DNA of 16,552 nucleotides from positions 1 to 16,552 of the forward strand of contig DAHVPA010000016.1 of assembly GCA_027318525.1 (NCBI GenBank), given 5' to 3'. Positions 1 to 6,268 of this stretch are shown here, one piece after another. The stretch comes from Candidatus Cloacimonadota bacterium. GTDB taxonomy: Bacteria; Cloacimonadota; Cloacimonadia; Cloacimonadales; Cloacimonadaceae. The translations under genes were made by a program, and so were the position numbers. The notes beneath the pieces were generated by a model, which saw nothing but the letters and a program-made list of their open reading frames with translations, did not search any database and had not been told where the DNA came from. Each line of letters starts with the position of its first letter. Positions within the stretch are counted from its first letter, which is position 1.

Positions 1-342
1 ATAAATATTTTGCAACTCGGTCAAGAGTTCTTTTTCATTCACTGCCTTGAGAAAACCTACCACATATCCGGAAAGCAAGGCTGACGTCTTGGCTGCATTG
101 CTCAATCGGGCAAACAAATACCCCGGAAACATTGGTTTGGTGAAGGTAACTTTTCTATATTGATAGTGCCTGACACTATCCAGCAAAGGCAAATAGTAGA
201 AAATGGCAGACCTTTGCAGGTAAGTGGCGAGTTTCTTCTCACATTGAGGTTTGGTATGGATTACATGCCACTTTTCATCTGCACAGCCAGCTTCCAGCTT
301 ACCAAAAAGTTCAACTGCAGCAACAGGTTTGTGTGTAGCCAG
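1..342 (-). CDS. NusG/RfaH-like transcription antiterminator, N-terminal part (cut by left edge)
   Basis: This open frame runs off the window, giving 114 residues without a C-terminus. It reads like the NGN domain of NusG paralogs (RfaH, UpxY, LoaP), which bind RNA polymerase and suppress pausing or termination in long operons. Visible hallmarks are WHVIHTKPQCEKK at about residues 25-37, FYYLPLL at about 48-54 and KPMFPGYLFARL at about 69-80. A tail resembling the family's LLxELxxIY ends the visible part. The KOW domain would lie outside the window. No ATG, GTG or TTG occurs between the in-frame TAA at 376-378 and the conserved Trp. I chose CTG at 342-340 because GGAG lies 5-6 nt upstream; ATT at 360-358 and CTG at 297-295 are alternatives. 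The gene begins 17 nt after the sugar dehydrogenase stop, so the two are probably co-transcribed. The family call is fairly sure; the start and the exact subfamily are not. Confidence 0.8.
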   Translation of the reverse strand, partial: MATHKPVAAVELFGKLEAGCADEKWHVIHTKPQCEKKLATYLQRSAIFYYLPLLDSVRHYQYRKVTFTKPMFPGYLFARLSNAAKTSALLSGYVVGFLKAVNEKELLTELQNIY

Positions 343-359
343 GTAAACTCCGTTAAGAA

Positions 360-1658
360 TTAAAGCACTTCGATATTATTGCCGGTCAATTGTTTGCAGG
401 CATTGCGGGTATCAAGAATTGCAACCCCGCTTTGAGCCAGCAGATGGTAATCAAGTTTGGAATGGTCAGTAATTATGATAATGAGGTCATATTTCTTAAG
501 ATTACCAAGCTGGGTAGTCTTGTATAACTTACCGTTTTTCTCGTTGTGAAATTCATCCACATAAGGATCATGTATATCAAACTCGGCATTGTATCTCTCA
601 AGCTCGATAATCACACCTTCAATCGGAGACTCACGCATATCGCGGATATCTTTTTTATAGGCTGCACCAATCAGAAGCAGTTTGGCACGGGAGATGGAAA
701 TCCCTTTTTTGTTTAATATCTTGTTTGCCCGGATAACTACATATTCAGGCATGGCAATATTAATCTCACCGGCAAGCTCAATCAATCTGGTATGAAAATC
801 ATACTCACGGGCTTTCCAGGTAAGATAAAACGGATCAATCGGAATGCAGTGTCCGCCTACACCGGGTCCCGGATAAAATGCCATGAATCCATAAGGCTTG
901 GTTTTTGCAGCATCAATCACTTCCCAGATGCTGATGCCCATGCGCTCGCAAAGGACTGTCATTTCATTGGCAAGGGCTATGTTGATATTGCGGAATGTAT
1001 TTTCGTATATCTTTTCCATTTCAGCCACTTCAGGTGATGAAACACAATGCACCGGGGCATCTAAGATGGACTCATAAAGCACCTTTGCCACTGCATTGCA
1101 GGCAGGAGTCATGCCGCCCACAACTTTGGGAGTGTTACTAGTTTTGAAATGCTCATTTCCAGGGTCAACCCGTTCAGGTGAAAAAGCTACATACACATCG
1201 CTGCCAATTTTCAAGCCATGCTTCTCGAGTTCGGGAACAATAATTTCCCTGGTCGTGCCTGGATAGGTGGTGCTTTCCAATACTACCAAAGTCTGTTTTT
1301 GGATATATGGTGCCATCGACTTGGTTACCTGTTCAATAAAGGATGTGTCAGGTTGATGATATTTGTCCAAAGGAGTAGGCACTGCAATTATTATAACGTT
1401 TACACCGCTAATTTTGCTGTAGTCTGCTGTTGCAGATAAAAAACCTTCTTTTACGACTTTGGACAAATCAGCATCATCCACATCTCCGATATAATTCTGT
1501 CCGCCATTTACATGCTCAATGGCATAATCACTTACTTCGAATCCAATTACTTTGTAACCCTTTTTTGCGATTGTAACTGCCATGGGCAGTCCCACATAAC
1601 CTAATCCCACTACTCCCACAACTGCTTTTTTACTTTTCAGAATATCCGCTAAATCCAT
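360..1658 (-). CDS. wbpA: nucleotide-sugar dehydrogenase, probably UDP-N-acetylglucosamine 6-dehydrogenase (WbpA-like)
   Basis: This 432-residue cytosolic enzyme belongs to the UDP-glucose/GDP-mannose dehydrogenase family. These enzymes oxidise the C6 hydroxyl of a UDP-sugar to the carboxylate using two NAD+. The N-terminal Rossmann motif GVVGLGYVGLP is at about residues 15-25. The central helix carries YENTFRNINIALANE, and the catalytic cysteine sits in GPGVGGHCIPIDPFYLTW near residue 268. The C-terminal UDP-binding domain has IGAAYKKDIRDMRESP. The GGHCIPIDPFYLTW form is typical of UDP-GlcNAc (WbpA) dehydrogenases. UDP-glucose enzymes usually have GGxCFPKD and WecC types GGHCIAVDP. Substrate assignment is therefore an inference. 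AGGAG lies about 6 nt before the ATG. The gene follows ahcY by 27 nt and precedes an antiterminator gene, suggesting a role in capsule, exopolysaccharide or O-antigen precursor supply. Confidence 0.9.
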   Translation of the reverse strand: MDLADILKSKKAVVGVVGLGYVGLPMAVTIAKKGYKVIGFEVSDYAIEHVNGGQNYIGDVDDADLSKVVKEGFLSATADYSKISGVNVIIIAVPTPLDKYHQPDTSFIEQVTKSMAPYIQKQTLVVLESTTYPGTTREIIVPELEKHGLKIGSDVYVAFSPERVDPGNEHFKTSNTPKVVGGMTPACNAVAKVLYESILDAPVHCVSSPEVAEMEKIYENTFRNINIALANEMTVLCERMGISIWEVIDAAKTKPYGFMAFYPGPGVGGHCIPIDPFYLTWKAREYDFHTRLIELAGEINIAMPEYVVIRANKILNKKGISISRAKLLLIGAAYKKDIRDMRESPIEGVIIELERYNAEFDIHDPYVDEFHNEKNGKLYKTTQLGNLKKYDLIIIITDHSKLDYHLLAQSGVAILDTRNACKQLTGNNIEVL

Positions 1659-1685
1659 CTGATCTCCTAAATCAAATCTATGTAT

Positions 1686-3092
1686 CTAATATCTGTAGTT
1701 TTCTGATTTATAAGGTCCATCCACCGGCAGTGAGCAATACTTGGCTTGCTTATCCGTCATGATGGTCAGCTTGGCAGCCAGTTTGCCCAGATGCAGTCTT
1801 GCCACTTCTTCATCGAGTTGCTTGGGAAGGATATAGACTCTTTTCTCATGATGGTTTTGCCATAAATCCATCTGAGCTAATACCTGATTTGTAAAGCTGC
1901 AGCTCATAACAAAAGAGGGATGACCGGTGGCATTGCCAAGATTAACTAACCTGCCTTCCGAAAGCAGTATGATTGAATGTCCATCCGGGAAGTAAATCTG
2001 ATCAACCTGTGGTTTGACATTTACCTTGTTGACTCCCGGCAATTCGTATAATGCGTCGACCTGGATCTCATTATCAAAATGCCCGATATTGCAGACTATA
2101 GCCTGGTCTTTCATTTTTTGCATATGAGCGGTAGTAATTACATCACAGTTGCCTGTGGCAGTAACAAAGATATCTCCTTCTGGGAGAGAATCTTCCACTG
2201 TGCTCACTTCATAGCCTTCCATGGCTGCCTGCAAAGCACAGATCGGGTCTATCTCTGTAACTATAACTCTCGCGCCAAAGCCTCGCATGGATTGAGCACA
2301 GCCTTTGCCCACTTCTCCATATCCGCAGACAATAACTACTTTACCGGCAACCATCACATCAGTGCCACGTTTTATACCGTCTGCCAGTGACTCCCTGCAA
2401 CCATAGAGGTTGTCAAACTTGGATTTTGTGACTGAATCATTCACGTTAATGGCAGGGAATAGCAGATTGCCAGCTTTCATCATCAGGTAGAGCCGATGGA
2501 CACCGGTGGTGGTTTCTTCACTAACTCCCCTAACCTTTTGAGCCATTTTATGCCATTTGTTTGAATCTTTCTTCAGTTCTTCCAGCAACAATGTCTGCAC
2601 AATAGCAAGTTCCTTATTGTCTGCTGTAATTTGTGGGATAGAACCGGTTTTGCGATATTCTTCCTCAAGTCTATAACCTTCGTGGATAAGCAGAGTGGCG
2701 TCTCCTCCATCATCAACAATGAGGTCAGGTCCTTCACCGTTTTCCCAGGTCAAAGCCTGAAGCGTGCACCACCAATATTCTTCCAGTGTTTCACCTTTCC
2801 AGGCAAACACAGGGATGCCTTTGGCTGCAATAGCAGCAGCGGCATGATCTTGGGTAGAATAGATGTTGCAGCTAGCCCAACGGATTTGTGCACCAAGCTC
2901 AGCCAGAGTCTCGATTAAAATCGCTGTCTGAATTGTCATATGCAGAGAACCTGATATCTTGGCTCCCTTAAGGGGTTTTTCTGTGCCATACTTTATGCGC
3001 AGAGCCATTAGCCCCGGCATTTCTTTTTCGGAAATTGCAATTTCCTTGCGACCATATTCTGCCAGATTGATATCAGCTACTTTATAATCCAT
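1686..3092 (-). CDS. ahcY: adenosylhomocysteinase (S-adenosyl-L-homocysteine hydrolase)
   Basis: This cytosolic enzyme splits S-adenosylhomocysteine, the inhibitory by-product of methylation, into adenosine and homocysteine using tightly bound NAD. With 468 residues it matches the long bacterial form, which has an insertion of about 40 residues compared with the short form. Visible motifs include GSLHMTIQTA, STQDHAAAA and DDGGDATLL. EETTTGVHRL, NVNDSVTKSKFDNLYGCRES and the NAD-binding GYGEVGKG near residue 257 follow. The C-terminus YKSENYRY keeps the Lys and Tyr that reach into the partner subunit's active site, although the common KPDHYRY is changed. I chose ATG over an in-frame GTG six bases upstream because GAGG lies 5 nt before the ATG and overlaps that GTG. 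A hairpin sits just upstream of the ribosome binding site. The gene probably shares a transcript with the sugar dehydrogenase 27 nt downstream. Confidence 0.97.
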   Translation of the reverse strand: MDYKVADINLAEYGRKEIAISEKEMPGLMALRIKYGTEKPLKGAKISGSLHMTIQTAILIETLAELGAQIRWASCNIYSTQDHAAAAIAAKGIPVFAWKGETLEEYWWCTLQALTWENGEGPDLIVDDGGDATLLIHEGYRLEEEYRKTGSIPQITADNKELAIVQTLLLEELKKDSNKWHKMAQKVRGVSEETTTGVHRLYLMMKAGNLLFPAINVNDSVTKSKFDNLYGCRESLADGIKRGTDVMVAGKVVIVCGYGEVGKGCAQSMRGFGARVIVTEIDPICALQAAMEGYEVSTVEDSLPEGDIFVTATGNCDVITTAHMQKMKDQAIVCNIGHFDNEIQVDALYELPGVNKVNVKPQVDQIYFPDGHSIILLSEGRLVNLGNATGHPSFVMSCSFTNQVLAQMDLWQNHHEKRVYILPKQLDEEVARLHLGKLAAKLTIMTDKQAKYCSLPVDGPYKSENYRY

Positions 3093-3106
3093 TTCCACCT
3101 CTTTTC

Positions 3107-3133
3107 AAAAGCCCTGCTCACTTGAAGCAGGGC
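3107..3133 (-). terminator. hairpin after pnp / before ahcY, probable rho-independent terminator
   Basis: A perfect 8-bp stem (GCCCTGCT with AGCAGGGC, 3111-3118 and 3126-3133) encloses a 7-nt loop. On the minus strand it is followed by four T's; on the plus strand it is followed by ATTTTT, so it could act in both directions. It ends only about 5 nt before the ahcY ribosome binding site. It may therefore be a leaky terminator between pnp and ahcY, or a 5'-end stem of an ahcY transcript. Confidence 0.6.
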
Positions 3134-3140
3134 ATTTTTG

Positions 3141-3146
3141 ATTATA
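3141..3146 (-). promoter_or_regulatory. possible -10 box (TATAAT) for ahcY
   Basis: A consensus TATAAT reads on the minus strand in the 85-nt pnp-ahcY gap. Transcription from it would start close to the 5' edge of the hairpin that precedes ahcY. No convincing -35 hexamer is seen (GATAAA at 17-nt spacing), and no TGn extension is present. The call therefore rests on the -10 sequence and position alone. Confidence 0.25.
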
Positions 3147-3177
3147 TCTCACGGGAGTTGGTTTTATCCCGTAGAAT

Positions 3178-5421
3178 TTACCTTCTGTTACGATCTCTGG
3201 GTCCGCTGTTACGATCGTAACCGCCGCGTCCCCGGTTAAATCCGCCTCTATCGTCATCCCTGGGAGGTCTGGGAGGCGGATTCTTTCCCAATTCAATTGC
3301 GGCTTCATGGGGTTCGGGATTACCTTCCAAACCTTTCATACTGAGGGAAATTTTCCCCTTTTCACTGGGTTTGATTTTTACAGTTACCTTGTCACCCAGC
3401 TTCAAATAATCGCCAGGCTGGTTTATTCTGTGAGTGCTGAGCTCAGAAACATGCACCATGCCTTCTTTAGCTCCATTCAGAAACTTAACGAAAGCTCCGA
3501 ATGATTCCAGCCGGGATATCACCCCTTCATACACTTCACCTACCTGCGGCTCATGCACAACACCTTGAATCATGGCTTTGGCGCGATCTATATTATCTTT
3601 ATTGGGAGAAAGAATTCGAACCGTTCCGTCATCTTCGATATTGACTTCAACCTTGCAAGCTTCTATCACTGCTTTGATGTTTTTGCCGGAGGGTCCTATC
3701 ACTTCTCCAATCTTGTCAGTAGGAATCTTGAAGCTTTCGATTCTGGGAGCTGTGGGAGAAATGTCTTCCCTGGGAGCAGGAATTGTTGCTTCGATCAAGT
3801 TGATTATATGCATTCTGGCAACATTTGCTTTCTGCAATGCTATAGTCATGATTTCCTTGGTGATACCTTCGATCTTGATGTCCATCTGCATGGCAGTGAT
3901 ACCTTCTTTGGTGCCGGCAACCTTGAAATCCATATCGCCCAGATGATCTTCCAGTCCCATGATATCAGTCAGCACCACAAAGTCGCTGCCTTCCATGATC
4001 AATCCATTGGCAATACCTGCCACAGGGGCTTTAATGGGAACGCCCGCAGCCATCATAGCCAGGCAGCCGCTGCAGATGGAAGCCATGGATGATGAACCAT
4101 TGGATTCCAGAATGTCAGATACTATTCTGATTGTATAAGGGAATTTTTCATTATCGGGAACTATTGCTTTTAAAGCGCGTTCCGCCAGGTTCCCGTGACC
4201 CAATTCGCGTCGACCGGGAGCACCCATTCTGCCAACTTCGCCCACACTGAAAGGCGGGAAGTTGTAATGCAGATAAAAGGTCTTTTTATACTCTTCTTCC
4301 AAACCGTCGATAACCTGTTCATCGCTGCCGCCACCCAGAGTGACAGTCCCCAGGGACTGAGTTTCGCCTCTGGTAAAGAGGGCTGAGCCGTGGACTATCG
4401 GAAGCACATCAATCTCGCAGGTGATGTCGCGAATATCATCCAAACCACGTCCATCCACCCTATGATGTTTTTTGAGGATGGATTCGCGCACAAAGCGTTT
4501 GATCAGTTCATGGAATGCTTCCTTGTAATAACGGACTTTACTATCAAATTCCGCTCCGTCTGCTTCGGCATATTTTGTCAGCATTTCTTCTTCGGTTTTA
4601 TCGAAGGCTTCCTGACGTTCATGCTTGCCAAAAATGACCGCTGCTTCAGCAACCTGTTGACCGTAATCGGCTGTCATCTTATTCATAATGTCTTCAGGAA
4701 CAAGATCCAGCTTGATTTCTACTTTGGGTTTGGCTGCTTCGGCTATGAATTCCTTCTGCAAGGCAACCAGTTTCTTAATTTCCTCGTGCCCGGTATAGAC
4801 GGCATCCAGCATAATCTGTTCGGAAAGTTCACTGGCGGCGGATTCTATCATAACGATAGAGTTTTCACTGCCCGCCACATTGAGATTGAGTTTGCTCTTT
4901 TCATTCAATTCTTCGATAGTGGGATTCACCACAATCTGATTGTCAATGTAACCGACCGTGACACCTGCAATCGGACCATGAAAGGGAATGTCCGATATAC
5001 TGAGAGCAAGAGAAGCTCCCAACACACCCAGAACGCTGGGGTCGTTCACACCGTCGTAGGAAAGGATATTGACCACCACATGCACAGCATTGCGAAAGCC
5101 ATCCGGGAACAAGGGTCGGATGGAACGGTCAATCTGGCGAGCGTTCAAAGTTGCATCAGTAGAGGGTTTGGATTCTCTTTTGAAAAAGCCGCCCGGGATT
5201 TTTCCCGAAGCAAACATCTTTTCATTGTAATCTACGGTCAGAGGAAAGAAATCCGTGCCTTCCGAGAACTCTTTTGCCATTGTGGCGGTAGTTAAAACGG
5301 CGGTTTGGCCATATTGCATAAAAACAGCGCCATTAGCTTGTTTTGCCATTTTGCCTGTTTCAATGATGAGGGTCCTGCCACAGAATTCTGTGGTCTTTCT
5401 GATAATGTTGAAGTTATGCAT
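3178..5421 (-). CDS. pnp: polyribonucleotide nucleotidyltransferase (PNPase)
   Basis: PNPase is a trimeric 3'-5' phosphorolytic exoribonuclease in mRNA decay and a partner of degradosomes. The 747-residue protein has two RNase PH-like domains separated by a helical domain. The second PH domain carries GRRELGHGNLAERAL, ESNGSSSMASICSG and LTDIMGLEDHLGDMDF. The last contains the aspartates matching the catalytic or metal sites, near residue 490. A KH domain with GPSGKNI spans about residues 565-625 and an S1 domain about 629-695. The remaining roughly 50 residues form an Arg/Gly/Pro-rich tail with repeated RGG-type motifs. A longer frame starting 12 codons upstream is possible. I chose this ATG because MHNFN matches where the fold begins and GGAG lies 6 nt upstream. 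The longer start would also fall inside the leader stem-loop. The gene follows rpsO, as in many bacteria, and its leader is highly structured. Confidence 0.97.
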   Translation of the reverse strand: MHNFNIIRKTTEFCGRTLIIETGKMAKQANGAVFMQYGQTAVLTTATMAKEFSEGTDFFPLTVDYNEKMFASGKIPGGFFKRESKPSTDATLNARQIDRSIRPLFPDGFRNAVHVVVNILSYDGVNDPSVLGVLGASLALSISDIPFHGPIAGVTVGYIDNQIVVNPTIEELNEKSKLNLNVAGSENSIVMIESAASELSEQIMLDAVYTGHEEIKKLVALQKEFIAEAAKPKVEIKLDLVPEDIMNKMTADYGQQVAEAAVIFGKHERQEAFDKTEEEMLTKYAEADGAEFDSKVRYYKEAFHELIKRFVRESILKKHHRVDGRGLDDIRDITCEIDVLPIVHGSALFTRGETQSLGTVTLGGGSDEQVIDGLEEEYKKTFYLHYNFPPFSVGEVGRMGAPGRRELGHGNLAERALKAIVPDNEKFPYTIRIVSDILESNGSSSMASICSGCLAMMAAGVPIKAPVAGIANGLIMEGSDFVVLTDIMGLEDHLGDMDFKVAGTKEGITAMQMDIKIEGITKEIMTIALQKANVARMHIINLIEATIPAPREDISPTAPRIESFKIPTDKIGEVIGPSGKNIKAVIEACKVEVNIEDDGTVRILSPNKDNIDRAKAMIQGVVHEPQVGEVYEGVISRLESFGAFVKFLNGAKEGMVHVSELSTHRINQPGDYLKLGDKVTVKIKPSEKGKISLSMKGLEGNPEPHEAAIELGKNPPPRPPRDDDRGGFNRGRGGYDRNSGPRDRNRR

Positions 5422-5442
5422 AATCTTCTCCGTTGTTTGTAT

Positions 5443-5509
5443 CGGGAGACTAAGCAATAGGGTGAATGAAAGGGAGATGTTTCATTCATCGTATTGCTCC
5501 GGTCTCCCG
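5443..5509 (-). promoter_or_regulatory. pnp: long imperfect stem-loop in the pnp leader, candidate autoregulatory element
   Basis: The two arms pair in three blocks. These are 8 bp (5443-5450 with 5502-5509), 7 bp (5453-5459 with 5492-5498), and an upper stem of 10 bp with one C-A mismatch (5461-5471 with 5480-5490). They close an 8-nt loop at 5472-5479. The structure ends 11 nt before the GGAG of pnp. In enterobacteria a comparable leader duplex is cut by RNase III and then used by PNPase to repress its own synthesis, so the same role is inferred here. The loop reads CATCTCCC, of which TCTCC could pair with GGAGA at the pnp ribosome binding site. Confidence 0.65.
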
Positions 5510-5614
5510 GGCTTGTTTATGTTATATTGCTATTGCCATAATAGAAATCCTGGGATTTGCACAGATAGTCATGGATTATCTATCATTACTTGTAATATAC
5601 GCTTTTACAGATTT

Positions 5615-5639
5615 CATTGCCCTTTCTTTAAGAGCAATG
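5615..5639 (-). promoter_or_regulatory. small stem-loop in the rpsO-pnp spacer
   Basis: On the minus strand CATTGCTC pairs with GGGCAATG (8 bp including one G-U pair) around a 9-nt A/T-rich loop. It lies between the rpsO terminator and the large pnp leader hairpin. No U-tract follows, so it does not look like a terminator. Its function is unknown. Confidence 0.35.
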
Positions 5640-5652
5640 TTTGGTGAGGGTT

Positions 5653-5695
5653 TGCAGAGACTAACTCTCTGAAAAACCTCTGGAAACTCTCTGCA
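5653..5695 (-). promoter_or_regulatory. inverted repeat with two alternative pairings in the rpsO-pnp spacer
   Basis: TGCAGAGA (read at 5695-5688) pairs perfectly over 8 bp with TCTCTGCA (5660-5653). A second copy of CAGAGA in between (5671-5666) can instead form a 6-bp hairpin with the same 3' arm around GTTAG. The two folds exclude each other. Whether this is a regulatory switch or a chance repeat cannot be told from one sequence. Confidence 0.35.
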
Positions 5696-5747
5696 TGAAT
5701 TATGATAAATCATACTATGTAACTGGAAAGATCTGATCCTGATAATG

Positions 5748-5773
5748 AAAAAGGGGATAAAAGCTTATCCCCT
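5748..5773 (-). terminator. rho-independent terminator after rpsO
   Basis: An 8-bp stem (GGGGATAA with TTATCCCC, 5753-5760 and 5765-5772) has a 4-nt loop. It is followed on the minus strand by five T's and begins 16 nt after the rpsO stop codon. Such a leaky terminator between rpsO and pnp is a familiar arrangement. The other direction lacks a T-run. Confidence 0.85.
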
Positions 5774-5788
5774 CAAACCGGCTAAAGT

Positions 5789-6058
5789 TTATTTTCTGAT
5801 ACCAAGAGCCTTGATGATGGTGCGGTACCGTTTGATGTCTTTCTGCGTGAGATAGTCAAGTAAACGGCGACGCTGACCGATCAGTTTCAAGAGCCCGCGC
5901 CGGGTGGAAAAATCTTTCGGATGAGCCTTAAGGTGTTCGGTAATATCCTTAATTCTCTGCGAAATCAGTGCAATCTGCACTTCGGGCGAGCCGGAATCTG
6001 ACTCATGGAGTTTAAACTCTGCCATGATAGCCTGTTTAGCCTCAGGTTTCAACGCCAT
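5789..6058 (-). CDS. rpsO: 30S ribosomal protein S15
   Basis: S15 binds the central domain of 16S rRNA early in small-subunit assembly. The 89-residue product has the usual family length and motifs: HESDSGSPEVQIALISQRI at about residues 16-34, then HPKDFSTRRGLLKLIGQRRR and the basic C-terminal helix ending in ALGIRK. A frame 26 codons longer exists, but AAGGAG lies 7 nt before this ATG and MALKPEAK is where S15 proteins begin. A terminator follows, then pnp. S15 often represses its own mRNA; the 111-nt leader up to the ftsZ terminator could hold such a site, but I do not recognise one. A promoter must lie in that leader; the best -10-like sequence is GATAAT near 6120-6125, without a good -35. 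Confidence 0.98.
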   Translation of the reverse strand: MALKPEAKQAIMAEFKLHESDSGSPEVQIALISQRIKDITEHLKAHPKDFSTRRGLLKLIGQRRRLLDYLTQKDIKRYRTIIKALGIRK

Positions 6059-6169
6059 TGTGTTCTCCTTGTTTATTTTGAGGTCATCTTTTCCAACCAC
6101 TTTAATTTGTAAAGCATTAATTATCACTTCAACCATAAAACAACCATCCCGCTAAGTAACCATCCGAAA

Positions 6170-6209
6170 TAAAAAAAGAATCGCCGGTAGGGGGAACTAA
6201 CCGGCGATT
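6170..6209 (-). terminator. strong rho-independent terminator closing the dcw cluster
   Basis: A perfect 10-bp GC-rich stem (AATCGCCGGT with ACCGGCGATT, 6179-6188 and 6200-6209) is followed on the minus strand by C and seven T's. It stands about 60 nt after the ftsZ stop and separates the division cluster from rpsO. Confidence 0.9.
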
Positions 6210-6212
6210 ATA

Positions 6213-6233
6213 GACCGGATAGGGGATCCGGTC
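6213..6233 (-). repeat. second perfect hairpin just upstream of the ftsZ terminator
   Basis: GACCGGAT pairs with ATCCGGTC over 8 bp around a 5-nt loop. It has no U-tract of its own and lies only 3 nt from the terminator stem, giving a tandem hairpin at the 3' end of the ftsZ transcript. It may stabilise the mRNA end or help termination. Confidence 0.6.
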
Positions 6234-6268
6234 AGAGAGAAATCAGTATTCTATCTTAGGAAGAGCTC

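Noticed and set aside
162..180. Perfect 7-bp inverted repeat GATAGTG/CACTATC with a 5-nt loop
   Set aside because: It lies inside the coding region of the NusG-like gene, has no U-tract and could occur by chance.
160..363. Plus-strand open frame of 67 codons at the left end
   Set aside because: The minus strand of the same stretch encodes a recognisable NusG/RfaH NGN domain, which explains the sequence better.
3093..3177. SAH or SAM riboswitch before ahcY
   Set aside because: The gap is only 85 nt and holds two simple hairpins; the conserved core and pseudoknot of SAH or SAM riboswitches could not be recognised.
3105..3308. Minus-strand 67-codon frame across the pnp 3' end
   Set aside because: It is in another frame of the pnp tail and runs through the hairpin before ahcY; no family resemblance.
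3553..4092. Plus-strand open frame of 179 codons antisense to the pnp catalytic and KH regions
   Set aside because: Shadow of pnp; His/Phe/Asn-rich composition and no recognisable motif or independent signals.
4390..5295. Plus-strand open frame of 301 codons antisense to pnp
   Set aside because: It lies fully inside the pnp coding region, resembles no protein family and is Phe/His/Ile-rich as expected from the complement of a coding strand.
5511..5747. Short open frames of 11-16 codons in the rpsO-pnp spacer
   Set aside because: None has a convincing ribosome binding site at proper spacing, and none shows a motif; not supportable as leader peptides.
6059..6169. Promoter or S15-binding leader motif upstream of rpsO
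   Set aside because: A promoter must exist there, but only a lone GATAAT was found with no matching -35, and no recognisable S15 target structure was seen, so it is mentioned only in the rpsO entry.
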